12,177 bases of DNA. Source: an uncultured bacterium (GTDB taxonomy: Bacteria; Bdellovibrionota_C; UBA2361; SZUA-149; CALKYB01). The number at the start of each line of letters is the position of its first letter. The first letter of the stretch is position 1. This document shows positions 1 to 7,722 of the stretch, piece after piece. The notes below the pieces were generated by a model that saw only the letters and a program-made list of their open reading frames with translations, was not told the DNA's origin and did not search any database. A program made the translations under genes and the position numbers. Location: positions 1-12,177 of the forward strand of contig CALIEE010000180.1 in NCBI GenBank assembly GCA_938022485.1, read 5' to 3'.

Positions 1-739
1 TGAGAAACTCGGATTCTAAACCAAATTCTTCGTTTAGAAGTTTTCCGAGGGTCTTAACTCCTAAAGTCTCTGTGGCATAGTGCCCTGCAAAAAAAGCATT
101 GAGACTTCGCTCTTTGCAAAAGTGGTAAGCGAATTGCTTAGGCTCACCGGTTATTAAAGTATCAAAGCCGAGAGTATCGGATTGATACAGACTGTCAGCA
201 GCTGAGCCTGTTACTACAAGAATTTTTTTTGGTTTTTTTGGCCCAAAATCTAGGGTCGTGCTGACACTAGCACCATCTAACTTGCTTAGTTCTCGCTGGA
301 TGTTTTCAATATTTTTTCCTTCTGAGTTTTCAATTAAGCAACCTAGTAATTGGCCTTTGTATTCGAACGCTTGGGAAAGGTTCTGAAAGCCTATACTTTT
401 AGCTAATTGAAAGTTGTTGCCTAGCTCGGGATGAGCATCCAACGGAAGATGAGAAGCATAGAGGTTCAGTCCTGCTTCAAGAGCCACCTGAACTAGTTTC
501 CTGTGAGGTCCAGTTATAGCTAGGGGGGAGCCCCAAAACAGTCCATGATGAACTATCAATAGTTGGGCTTTTTTCTGAATAGCTAGCTCGACGCTTTCCA
601 GACAGCCGTCTACAGCTACAGCTACTTTGTTTATTTCAGTAGTTCCTTCAATTTGAAGACCGTTCAGGCTCGCATCAGAGAATCGCTCTGGGGCAAGTTT
701 TTGGTTTAGAAGGGATACTATCGTCTTAAGTTCAGCCAA
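1..739 (-). CDS. ybgI: NIF3/YbgI-family dinuclear metal-centre protein (C-terminus cut off by window edge)
   Basis: I read 246 codons; the family is usually about 250 residues, so only the last few are lost at the window edge. Recognisable blocks are NGLQIEG near residues 26-32, IVHHGLFWG at 62-70, HLPLDAHPELGNN at 97-109 and GHYATE at 219-224. These carry the His, Asp and Glu ligands of the two-metal site in this family, and the HLPLDAHPELGNN block is close to E. coli YbgI. Family members form toroidal hexamers and are often labelled GTP cyclohydrolase 1 type 2 homologs, but the physiological role is uncertain. No in-frame ATG exists: an in-frame TAG lies two codons upstream of a TTG at 739-737, and GGAGGAAG sits 7 bases before that TTG, so TTG is the start. 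The gene is divergent from accD. Third codon positions are A/C-rich, unlike the plus-strand genes. Confidence 0.9.
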   Translation of the reverse strand, partial: MAELKTIVSLLNQKLAPERFSDASLNGLQIEGTTEINKVAVAVDGCLESVELAIQKKAQLLIVHHGLFWGSPLAITGPHRKLVQVALEAGLNLYASHLPLDAHPELGNNFQLAKSIGFQNLSQAFEYKGQLLGCLIENSEGKNIENIQRELSKLDGASVSTTLDFGPKKPKKILVVTGSAADSLYQSDTLGFDTLITGEPKQFAYHFCKERSLNAFFAGHYATETLGVKTLGKLLNEEFGLESEFL

Positions 740-1012
740 GGCCTATCTTCCTCCATCTAGTAGAGCCGCTAACTATTGCATTTCTGATTAATTTGCAAGG
801 GTATGACCTTGAGGCCTCGAAATTGAGCAAAATGGCCCGGCTAGAACCCTTTGCCTAGTTTCCTGTGGAAAACTTATCTCTTTAATAGAAATTTAGCCTT
901 CCCTGTTCCCTTAGTCCTCGGATTTAACTATACCTTGACGCTTCAGTAGCGACGTCTACTCCTATTGTGGTGGGGTTGGATAGAATTAATGATGGAAAGA
1001 TAGAGGATTTTC
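740..1012. other. Divergent intergenic region between the NIF3-family gene and accD
   Basis: No convincing reading frame was seen here. It must hold the promoters for two outward-facing genes. For accD there is a TAGAAT -10-like hexamer at 981-986 with a poor -35, and a TTGACG -35-like hexamer at 935-940 with no good -10 at normal spacing. For the minus-strand gene, TTGCAA at 793-798 faces weak -10-like sequences around 770-777. GAGGCCTC near 811-820 is a perfect 8-bp palindrome of no clear meaning. None of these is strong enough to call as a promoter. AGAGGA at 1002-1007 is the likely ribosome binding site of accD. Confidence 0.4.
747..754 (-). promoter_or_regulatory. Shine-Dalgarno site fixing a TTG start
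   Basis: GGAGGAAG on the minus strand lies 7 bases before the TTG at 739-737. An ATG overlaps its start (757-755), but that ATG is in another frame and meets a stop after 12 codons. The site therefore supports the non-ATG start of the NIF3-family gene. Confidence 0.7.
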
Positions 1013-1873
1013 ATGTGTGCTTGGTTTTCGAGAGTTAGGGCCCCTAAAGCCAGGCCCGAAGAGACTGACAACAAGATTGAGATCCCAGGGGATCTTTGGG
1101 TTAAGTGTACTGCCTGTTCAGAAGTTATTTACAAGAATGAATTAGACCGTGCCCTCAAAGTTTGCCCGAAGTGCAACTATCATTTTCGAATTTCTGCCAG
1201 AGAGAGAGTGGAACTGCTTTGTGACGACCACTCTTTTGAGGAGGGGTATGGTAATCTGAGAACGAATGATCCTCTTTCTTTCAAAGACTCTGTGAAATAC
1301 AAGGAGAGACTTAAAAAGGCTGAGAAGAAGAGCGATACTTCAGAGGCTTTGATTTGCGGCTCTGCTAAGATCAACGGCCAACCTGTGATGTTGGGCGTTT
1401 TTAATTTTTTCTTCCTCGGCGGCAGCATGGGGATCGTAGTTGGGGAGAAGCTTGCCAGAGCAGTTGAGCAGGCTACCGACCGTGGTGTACCAATGATTAT
1501 AGTGTCTGCCTCTGGTGGAGCTAGAATGCAGGAAGGTATTTTTTCCCTAATGCAAATGGCTAAAGTAACAGCCGCTTTGGTCAGGCATGGAGAAAAGGGC
1601 TTGCCTTACATTTCCGTTCTCAGTGATCCCACTACAGGGGGGGTCGCAGCTTCTTTTGCAATGTTAGGTGACCTTATTATTGCTGAGCCGGGGGCTTTAA
1701 TAGGCTTTGCTGGGCCAAGAGTTATTGAGCAGACAATTCATAGAAAATTACCCGAGGGTTTTCAGAGAGCAGAGTTCCTCCTAGAGCATGGAATGCTGGA
1801 TGCTGTAGTTAGTAGAGAGGAGATGAAAGAGACCTTGGGTAAAATGTTGGAACTTTTGAGAGCCGATGCTTAG
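1013..1873 (+). CDS. accD: Acetyl-CoA carboxylase carboxyltransferase subunit beta
   Basis: The 286-residue protein matches AccD along its whole length. With AccA it transfers the carboxyl group from carboxybiotin-BCCP to acetyl-CoA, giving malonyl-CoA for fatty-acid synthesis in the cytoplasm. An N-terminal zinc ribbon is complete: C32-x2-C35 and C51-x2-C54. The crotonase-fold core shows GGSMG at 136-140, SASGGARMQEG at 165-175, DPTTGGVAASFAMLGD at 205-220 and GFAGPRVIEQTI at 231-242, all canonical for acyl-CoA binding and the oxyanion hole. The ATG is preceded by AGAGGA with a 5-base spacer. Its last 8 bases overlap lptD, so the two are probably cotranscribed and translationally coupled. 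Nothing is missing or odd in the sequence. The alpha subunit is not in this window. Confidence 0.98.
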   Translation: MCAWFSRVRAPKARPEETDNKIEIPGDLWVKCTACSEVIYKNELDRALKVCPKCNYHFRISARERVELLCDDHSFEEGYGNLRTNDPLSFKDSVKYKERLKKAEKKSDTSEALICGSAKINGQPVMLGVFNFFFLGGSMGIVVGEKLARAVEQATDRGVPMIIVSASGGARMQEGIFSLMQMAKVTAALVRHGEKGLPYISVLSDPTTGGVAASFAMLGDLIIAEPGALIGFAGPRVIEQTIHRKLPEGFQRAEFLLEHGMLDAVVSREEMKETLGKMLELLRADA

Positions 1874-4400
1874 ATCTCGCCGTATTTTTCTTTTAGTCCT
1901 GATTCTATTCGTGGACCTTCCTGTAGCTTTTGCTCAAGAACCGCCCGATCGAAAGTTTCTATTTCTTGAGGATCGCCGGAAAAAGGAAGTCGAAGAGCAG
2001 AGAAAACGAGAGCAACGGGTTAAACAAGATTTAGCCCGCCGACAGCAACGACAGGGTAACCTACCATTCGATATAAATGCAGAGTCCATTGATTACGACT
2101 CTAAAGGAGAAACCGTTACCGCTCGAGGTGATGTATCTCTTTACTACTCTTCTACTTTAGTTGAAGCTGACCGAGGTAGCTTTTCAATTCCAAAGAACGA
2201 AGCAGAGGTGGCTGGTGATGTTAGGATTACTGACGTAGCCGGCGACTTAGTTGCTGAGGAGGCTCGGCTTAATCTCAAATCTGGTGCCGCTAGTCTAAGA
2301 AATGCGGAAGTTGATTTTAGCCAAGGTCAGTTTAGAGTTTTTGCGGGTTCAGTTGATCGAAATGATAAAGAGAAATATGAGTTCGAGAATGCGGCCCTAA
2401 CTACCTGTAAGTGCCCTGAAGGGGATGAGTGCATGCCTTGGCAGCTTTCGGCCTCGAGAGCTGAAGTCACTAAAGATGGTTATGGGAAGGTATGGAATGC
2501 GACTTTAGATGTTTATGACACTCCAGTTCTTTATTTGCCGTATTTAATTTTTCCTGCGAAAACTTCAAGGCAAACCGGGCTGCTCCCAGCTACAGCTGGA
2601 TTTGGTCGGGATAGTGAGTTCCAATTGGAGCTTCCGTTTTTTTGGGCAATTAGTCGCTCTGCTGATTGGACAATAACACCGTTTATTCAGACTAAGACTA
2701 GGCAAGGTGTTCGAAACGAAATCCGAAAAGTATTCTCCGAACGTCATAATCTACTTTTTGGAGTTCTGTACTCTGATGAGAAAGAGCGGGGTGATGACCT
2801 TTTTGGGACTGATGTTTCTGAGCTTTTTGACCCGTCGATTGACGAAAACAGAATAGCAGCTTGGCTCGACCATACTGCGAATTTTGAAATTGGTAGCGCT
2901 AATTTTCAATACATTGCTGATGGTGGGTTTGTCAGTGATGACCTTACTCTGAGGGAGCTAGACCTTCCCGAGATAGGTGAATCCAGTAATCGTTTTGTTA
3001 CCTCACAAGTTCTTTTACGGGCGCCTTTTTGGGACACTTATTCCGCTGAGTTATCAGCTGAGTATAACCAAGCTTTGGTTGTAGATGATGATACCGTGTT
3101 TCATCGTTTGCCTGAGTTTTCCATCAATGGCTTCGATGTTTTTCGACCTTTTGGGGAGAACCCCTTTGGTTTTAAGTCAGTGCTTCGTTCGCAGTTTGCT
3201 GCGACTCGGTTCGACCGAGGAAGAGATTATGATGGTTCAAGAATAGAGATTTTTGAAGAGATCAGCTTTCCTTTTTATTTTAAGAGCTACTTTGATGCCT
3301 CCGTGAACTTTGATGTGAGGGCTTCAAGCTATAGTTTGGATAGTGCTCCGGAGTTGGTGGTTGCGGCTGATGGTGAAGAGCTTACCGAGGAAGAAGTTCT
3401 GGACAATGAGGATCGTCTTGGAATCGCAGACAGTTCCAGTCGTCTCGTCCCGGGAATTGGTGGTTCTCTTTCTACTGTTGTCGAGAAAGTTTTTGATGTC
3501 TCAGAAGATAGTGCTTTAAGAAAAATTGTGGAACTCGGCTCTATTGGTCGAGAAGAAAAATTAGCTCGCTTGCAGCATAGTGTGCAGCCAATTTTAAGCT
3601 ATCGATATGTTCCTTTTGTAGACCAAGCTGAGAATCCTATTTTTGATTCTTTAGATCGTCTTGAGAGACAGAACGTGGCTAGTTGGAAATTGGTACAGAG
3701 GTTTACAGCTCGCTATGAACCTCGAGATGAATATCTATTTGGGTATGAGTCAATTGCTCCTGAATTAGAAGATTTAGAAAGTTTGAGATCTGAGGGGCCA
3801 GTTGACCCAGGTTTAACATTTGGGACTCAGTTTTCTGCTGACAATAATTTTCAACGCATTCGAAGAGGTTCTAAAGTTGAGCTAGCCTATCTGAGCCTGG
3901 GGCAGAGTTACGATATTGATGAAGAGTTGAATAACCGTTCTCCTGATGAAGAGCCTTTTTCAGATCTGAATATTGACTTAGTTCTTAACCCTAATGGGCA
4001 TGTTAAACTCAGAGGTACGACTAATATTGATGTTTATGACGCCGATTTTAGTTCTTACTCTGTTCAGACTCAGTTAGTCGATCGTAGGGGCGATGAACTT
4101 AGAGCTCAGCTAAGGTTTATCGATGATTCGGTTAGGCAAATTGAAGCTGGCTTTCAGTTAGTTGCGACAGAAAATATTAAGTTCGGCTACTATGGAAGAT
4201 ATGACGATCTCAATAAAGAATTTCTTGAGAATAAGTTTGGTATGCGCTTATCCAGTAAATGCAACTGCTGGGTATTTGATATAGAAGTGTTAGACCGGGT
4301 GAATCCAAATAACACAACCTTGGCATTTACCTTTACGCTGATTGGAATAGGGGAGTTGGGTAGCGAATTCCTTTCTTTTGAAGATGACGAGCGACTATAG
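1866..4400 (+). CDS. lptD: LPS-assembly protein LptD (OstA/Imp)
   Basis: The 844-residue protein begins with a Sec signal peptide: RSRR n-region, hydrophobic core at about 7-18, likely cleavage after AFA at 21-23. A highly charged Lys/Arg/Glu stretch follows at about 28-62. A periplasmic OstA/LptA-like beta domain lies at about 66-180, then the LptD signature DTPVLYLPYLIFP at 218-230 and GLLP at 238-241, then a long beta-barrel rich in alternating aromatic and polar residues to the C-terminus. LptD is the outer-membrane pore that, with the lipoprotein LptE, places LPS in the outer leaflet. Cysteines are C181, C183 and C189 on the N-terminal side and C799 and C801 as a CNC motif near the end, a layout compatible with inter-domain disulfides. 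The ATG lies inside the end of accD (8-bp overlap) with a weak GAGAG just upstream. It fits the LPS-sugar genes that follow. Confidence 0.95.
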   Translation: MLRSRRIFLLVLILFVDLPVAFAQEPPDRKFLFLEDRRKKEVEEQRKREQRVKQDLARRQQRQGNLPFDINAESIDYDSKGETVTARGDVSLYYSSTLVEADRGSFSIPKNEAEVAGDVRITDVAGDLVAEEARLNLKSGAASLRNAEVDFSQGQFRVFAGSVDRNDKEKYEFENAALTTCKCPEGDECMPWQLSASRAEVTKDGYGKVWNATLDVYDTPVLYLPYLIFPAKTSRQTGLLPATAGFGRDSEFQLELPFFWAISRSADWTITPFIQTKTRQGVRNEIRKVFSERHNLLFGVLYSDEKERGDDLFGTDVSELFDPSIDENRIAAWLDHTANFEIGSANFQYIADGGFVSDDLTLRELDLPEIGESSNRFVTSQVLLRAPFWDTYSAELSAEYNQALVVDDDTVFHRLPEFSINGFDVFRPFGENPFGFKSVLRSQFAATRFDRGRDYDGSRIEIFEEISFPFYFKSYFDASVNFDVRASSYSLDSAPELVVAADGEELTEEEVLDNEDRLGIADSSSRLVPGIGGSLSTVVEKVFDVSEDSALRKIVELGSIGREEKLARLQHSVQPILSYRYVPFVDQAENPIFDSLDRLERQNVASWKLVQRFTARYEPRDEYLFGYESIAPELEDLESLRSEGPVDPGLTFGTQFSADNNFQRIRRGSKVELAYLSLGQSYDIDEELNNRSPDEEPFSDLNIDLVLNPNGHVKLRGTTNIDVYDADFSSYSVQTQLVDRRGDELRAQLRFIDDSVRQIEAGFQLVATENIKFGYYGRYDDLNKEFLENKFGMRLSSKCNCWVFDIEVLDRVNPNNTTLAFTFTLIGIGELGSEFLSFEDDERL

Positions 4401-4460
4401 GGTTATCCTATCTTGCTTTAGTTTTCTAGGTTAGCAGGACGTTTGAGCTTGGTGAGACCG

Positions 4461-5474
4461 ATGAAAATATTAGTTACTGGAGCAGCTGGCTTTCTGGGGA
4501 GTAACTTTGTCAAATGGCTGCTTAGTGATAAGTGCCAAGAGATCGATCCTCAGCTCGTAGTTGGCCTCGATTTGTTGCGTCCTAATGGAAATTATTTAAA
4601 TCTTCAGAACCTGGTTGACGAGCAGCGTTTCGATTTTGTTCGAGGAGATATTCGAGATTCAAGACTAGTGGGTAGTCTTATTAGTCATCATAGGCCAGAT
4701 GTTTTAGTTAATTTTGCGAACGCTGAATGTTCTGAGTCCGACCCTCTTGCTCATGTTAAGAATAATATCGAAGGCGTCCAAGTTTTAATCGATGCTGCTA
4801 GTTCAGTTTGCAAAAAATTTATTCAAGTATCCTCAATTTTAGAAGATGAAAGGGTTCCGGTTTGTAAAAGTAATCTAGAGAATCCCCCAAACCGCTATCT
4901 TGCTTCCAAGCTGGCTGCGGATTCTCTTGTTAGGGCTGCCGTTTTGGAAAGTGATCTTCCTGCTTTGATATTTGTACCAGGTAGTGCTCATGGTCCGGCT
5001 CAGTTTCCAGATTACCCCATACCTTCAATTATTACAGCTTTGCTTCGGGGGCAAAGATTTGAAAGCGGAAGTAAGACTAAACAGCTTATGTTTCACTGTG
5101 ATCAGGTTTCTTCAGCTTTGAGTTGTTTACTGCTTGGTGGCGAAAACGGAGGTTCCTATACTTTATCCAATAAGCTAGCTAAGACGGTTTCCGAGTTTGA
5201 GCTAATATCTGAAATTGCCCGATTGTTAGGGCTAGAAAGTAAACACAAAGCCATTGAAGAGAAGCCCCTTGAAAATCGAACATGGTTGAACGAACTGAAG
5301 TTTAAGTGTGTTGGAGAGCTCGGCTGGAAGCCAAGTGAAGATCCAGGTAGATTGTTGGCAGAAACAGTTCAGTGGTATGTCGAGAACTCTGAATGGTTGG
5401 AAAGTTTGCAGTGCGGTGATTATCTAAACTCCTATCGAGACCGTCCTAATAAGAAAGAGAGCCAAGCTGGCTAG
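4461..5474 (+). CDS. RmlB-like extended SDR lacking the dehydratase Asp-Glu pair
   Basis: This is an NAD(P)-dependent extended SDR of 337 residues that looks derived from RmlB (dTDP-glucose 4,6-dehydratase). RmlB-like features run end to end: the Rossmann motif GAAGFLG at 7-13, an acidic residue D37 after beta-2, a YxxxK at Y146/K150, and a C-terminal block LGWKPSED...TVQWYVENSEWL typical of RmlB. The RmlB catalytic stretch STDEVYG is replaced by SSILEDE at 124-130, so the dehydratase Asp and Glu become Ile and Leu, and the loop up to the YxxxK is about 13 residues shorter than in E. coli. AAESHVDRS is replaced by ANAECSESD. A Ser-Tyr-Lys set (S125/Y146/K150) remains, as in epimerases or reductases. 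I infer a sugar-nucleotide SDR that is not a standard dehydratase; its substrate is unknown. The ATG at 4461 (GGTGAG upstream) puts the Rossmann strand at the N-terminus; a TTG at 4443 would add six residues and is less likely. rfbD starts 13 bp downstream. Confidence 0.85.
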   Translation: MKILVTGAAGFLGSNFVKWLLSDKCQEIDPQLVVGLDLLRPNGNYLNLQNLVDEQRFDFVRGDIRDSRLVGSLISHHRPDVLVNFANAECSESDPLAHVKNNIEGVQVLIDAASSVCKKFIQVSSILEDERVPVCKSNLENPPNRYLASKLAADSLVRAAVLESDLPALIFVPGSAHGPAQFPDYPIPSIITALLRGQRFESGSKTKQLMFHCDQVSSALSCLLLGGENGGSYTLSNKLAKTVSEFELISEIARLLGLESKHKAIEEKPLENRTWLNELKFKCVGELGWKPSEDPGRLLAETVQWYVENSEWLESLQCGDYLNSYRDRPNKKESQAG

Positions 5475-5487
5475 TTACTTTTTAATT

Positions 5488-6408
5488 ATGAACATTTTGA
5501 AAGGTAAAAATATTTTAATAGTTGGCGCTCATGGAATGCTAGCCACCGATTGTGTTAAGCTTTTTTCTGCTGAAAATGCATCTTTGTATTTGGCTGACCT
5601 CAAAGACGAAGCCCCCGAATTATGGCCCTCCTTGCCCTATTTCCAAGTTGATCTTTCAGATTCGCGGAGTGTAGCTAAGCTGCTAGCTTCAGCTAATGTT
5701 GATTGGATTGTAAATTGCGCCGCTTTTACCGCTGTGGACTTAGCTGAGACGGAGCAAGAAACTGCTTTTGCTGTAAATGAAAACGGGGTGGAAAACTTGG
5801 CTTCTGAGGCAGCTGTTAAAGGAGTCAAAGTTTGTCATATTTCCACTGACTATGTGTTTGGTGGCAGTGCTTTGAAGAGGGTTCACAATACACCTTTTTC
5901 TGAAGATGATGATACTGCGCCTTGCGGAGTATACGGTAAGAGTAAATTTGCAGGAGAGCAGAAACTTAGAAGGCTGCTGCCTGAATCTCACTTGATTCTT
6001 AGGACTAGCTGGTTGTTTGGTCGTGGGGGACCGAACTTTGTAGCCACTATGATCAAGCTGGGTAAAGAACTGGAAGAAATAAAAGTTGTAAATGATCAAA
6101 CCGGATCACCAACATGGACTGGTTGGTTAGCTGAGGTCATCCGAGACTTAGTTGCTCAAGGGGTAACAGGAACTTTTCATGCTTCTTCTGACGGCAATAT
6201 AACATGGCATGATTTTGCGGCTGAAATTTTCTCCCGCACGGGCTCCAGTATAAAACTTTCTAGTCAGTCAACGGAGCAGATGGGAAGACCGGCTCCTCGT
6301 CCCGTATTTTCTACAATGGATACATCCAAACTTGAAAAAGTATTGGGTCGGGAGTGTCCTAGCTGGAAGTCTACACTTAAAGATTATTTAAAGGAGGTCG
6401 GGTACTAA
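5488..6408 (+). CDS. rfbD: dTDP-4-dehydrorhamnose reductase family protein (RmlD/RfbD)
   Basis: At 306 residues this has normal RmlD length and motifs: cofactor site GAHGMLA at 13-19, NCAAFTAVDLAE at 76-87, STDYVFGG at 119-126, YGKSK with Y149 and K153, LRTSWLFG near 171-178, NDQTGSPT near 201-208 and a RPAPRPVFSTMDTSKL C-terminal block. Classic RmlD reduces dTDP-4-keto-L-rhamnose to dTDP-L-rhamnose with NAD(P)H. RmlA and RmlC are not nearby, and the adjacent RmlB-like protein lacks dehydratase residues. The substrate may therefore be the usual one, with the other enzymes encoded elsewhere, or a different 4-keto sugar. The ATG has no clear Shine-Dalgarno sequence (upstream bases are TTTTTAATT), so translation may depend on the gene before it. 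The stop overlaps the manC start as TAATG. Confidence 0.9.
   Translation: MNILKGKNILIVGAHGMLATDCVKLFSAENASLYLADLKDEAPELWPSLPYFQVDLSDSRSVAKLLASANVDWIVNCAAFTAVDLAETEQETAFAVNENGVENLASEAAVKGVKVCHISTDYVFGGSALKRVHNTPFSEDDDTAPCGVYGKSKFAGEQKLRRLLPESHLILRTSWLFGRGGPNFVATMIKLGKELEEIKVVNDQTGSPTWTGWLAEVIRDLVAQGVTGTFHASSDGNITWHDFAAEIFSRTGSSIKLSSQSTEQMGRPAPRPVFSTMDTSKLEKVLGRECPSWKSTLKDYLKEVGY
6391..6398 (+). promoter_or_regulatory. Strong Shine-Dalgarno site for manC inside rfbD
   Basis: AAGGAGGT is a near-perfect anti-16S match, 9 bases before the manC ATG and within the last codons of rfbD. It is the strongest ribosome binding site in the window. rfbD, gmd and rmd have none that can be recognised. Confidence 0.8.
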
Positions 6409-7526
6409 TGGCAAATGCTCTATTTAGAGGGAAGCTTGATCCGAATAGTGATCTAGTTGTTGTGGTTATGGCCGGTGGTAGTGGAACCAGATTCTGGCCC
6501 TTGAGTCGTCAAGCTAAACCTAAACAGTTTTTGGATATTGTTGATGGAGAGAAAAGTCTAATCCAACTTACCTGGGATAGAATCAAGGCTTTGCCTTTTA
6601 AAAGCAGTGTTTTGGTCGCAAGTGGTGAAAGTCATATGGACTTGGTTAGCGAGCATTTACCAGAGTCTGGCATAGTTGCTGAGCCCTGCGCTCGAAATAC
6701 TGCCGCTTGTGTAGCCTATGCTGCTATGCGCATTGAGTCTGAGGTTGGGCCTAAGGCAATGCTTTGTCTTCCCGCAGATCATATTATTCAGAATCTAGAG
6801 CGTTTTGAAGAAGTGATAAGCTGTGCCCTTGATAAAGTTAACTCCTCTGATGTCCTGGCAACTATTGGTCTGAAACCTACTAAGCCAGAGACAGGCTATG
6901 GCTATATTAAATGTGGAGAAGAGGTCACTGGATCCAGTAAGTTGCCGGTCTTTAGTGTGGACAGCTTTGTGGAGAAACCTGATCACAAAACGGCTGAGAG
7001 TTATTTGAAATCTGGTGATTACTTTTGGAACAGCGGAATGTTTATTTGGCGCACAGATGTGTTGCTGAATAGTCTGAAACAGTATTTCCCTGACCTGCAC
7101 CAAGGCCTTGAATCTATGTTTAAGGTGGATGGTGATGCTTTAGAGAAAAGTATACGGGAGAGTTTCCCCAAGCTTCCCTCTGAGTCAATTGACACTGGAC
7201 TGATGGAAAAGGCCGAAAATGTCGTTATGGTTCCAGCTGAGGGGCTTGAGTGGAGTGATGTTGGGGCCTGGGATGCCTGGGCTGAAAGTGCCAGTGAAGA
7301 AATTCGTGATCAGGATGGCAATGTTTGTTCGGGAGATGTAAAGCTCATCGACTCAAAGACTTGTTCTGTTTATTCACAGTCTAGGTTGATTACTGGGGTA
7401 GGCCTGGAGAATCTTATAATCGTTGATACGGGAGATGCTTTGCTGGTGATGCCGTCTGATAGGGCTCAGGATGTTAAGAAGGTTATCTCTGAGCTTCAGA
7501 AGGAGGGCAGGACTAAACTTCTTTAG
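6408..7526 (+). CDS. manC: Mannose-1-phosphate guanylyltransferase (single-domain)
   Basis: The protein converts mannose-1-phosphate and GTP to GDP-mannose and pyrophosphate in the cytoplasm. The 372 residues contain the nucleotidyltransferase signature GGSGTRFWPLSR at 23-34 with the KPKQF lysines, EPCARNTA at 92-99, PADH at 122-125, the sugar-binding FVEKP at 187-191 and WNSGMF at 207-212. It ends with a short beta-helix-like tail (WSDVGAWD, then residues to 372). The cupin-type phosphomannose isomerase domain of about 100 residues found in bifunctional ManC/AlgA is absent, so mannose-1-phosphate must come from separate ManA and ManB enzymes not seen here. The start overlaps the rfbD stop by one base and has a strong ribosome binding site. 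The product is the substrate of the Gmd encoded next. Confidence 0.93.
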   Translation: MANALFRGKLDPNSDLVVVVMAGGSGTRFWPLSRQAKPKQFLDIVDGEKSLIQLTWDRIKALPFKSSVLVASGESHMDLVSEHLPESGIVAEPCARNTAACVAYAAMRIESEVGPKAMLCLPADHIIQNLERFEEVISCALDKVNSSDVLATIGLKPTKPETGYGYIKCGEEVTGSSKLPVFSVDSFVEKPDHKTAESYLKSGDYFWNSGMFIWRTDVLLNSLKQYFPDLHQGLESMFKVDGDALEKSIRESFPKLPSESIDTGLMEKAENVVMVPAEGLEWSDVGAWDAWAESASEEIRDQDGNVCSGDVKLIDSKTCSVYSQSRLITGVGLENLIIVDTGDALLVMPSDRAQDVKKVISELQKEGRTKLL

Positions 7527-7722
7527 TTTTCAAAGTTATTTAATTTTCCGGTTTCTCTAGAGTGTTATGGTCTTAGCCTTACGATTGTAGTAGAAGTTGT
7601 AGGCGCAGCGGGAGTGAAAGGTTCCTGTAATTTGTGTGGATTTCTATCCTTTGAGTTTTTATTTGGTGTGCTGATTTCGGTCTTAATTATTTCTAACCTT
7701 TTGTCACAATATCTAAATTATT
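7527..7722. other. Gap between manC and gmd, T-rich, no clear promoter or terminator
   Basis: These 196 bases separate the accD-to-manC run from gmd-rmd. I found no hairpin followed by a U-run and no promoter with acceptable hexamers and spacing. The second half is T-rich. The frame of manC stays open after its TAG for 67 more codons, to a TAA at 7728-7730 that overlaps the gmd start; the peptide would be hydrophobic but has no ATG, so I do not call it a gene. Confidence 0.4.

Noticed and set aside
935..965. TTGACG-led promoter for accD
   Set aside because: The -35-like hexamer is good, but no -10 with more than three matches occurs at 16-19 bases; left as a remark on the gap only.
1180..1428. 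82-codon open frame on the minus strand
   Set aside because: Antisense to the zinc-ribbon and early core region of accD; no support as a gene.
4397..4411. ATAGG/CCTAT hairpin after lptD as a terminator
   Set aside because: The stem is only 5 AT-rich pairs and there is no immediate U-run.
4443..4460. TTG start six codons upstream for the RmlB-like gene
   Set aside because: AGGA is only 3 bases before it, while the ATG at 4461 has GGTGAG upstream and places the first Rossmann strand at the usual N-terminal position.
5740..6099. 119-codon open frame on the minus strand
   Set aside because: It lies fully inside rfbD, whose product has clear family motifs; the antisense peptide shows no recognisable pattern.
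6795..7103. 102-codon open frame on the minus strand
   Set aside because: Shadow of manC with no independent support.
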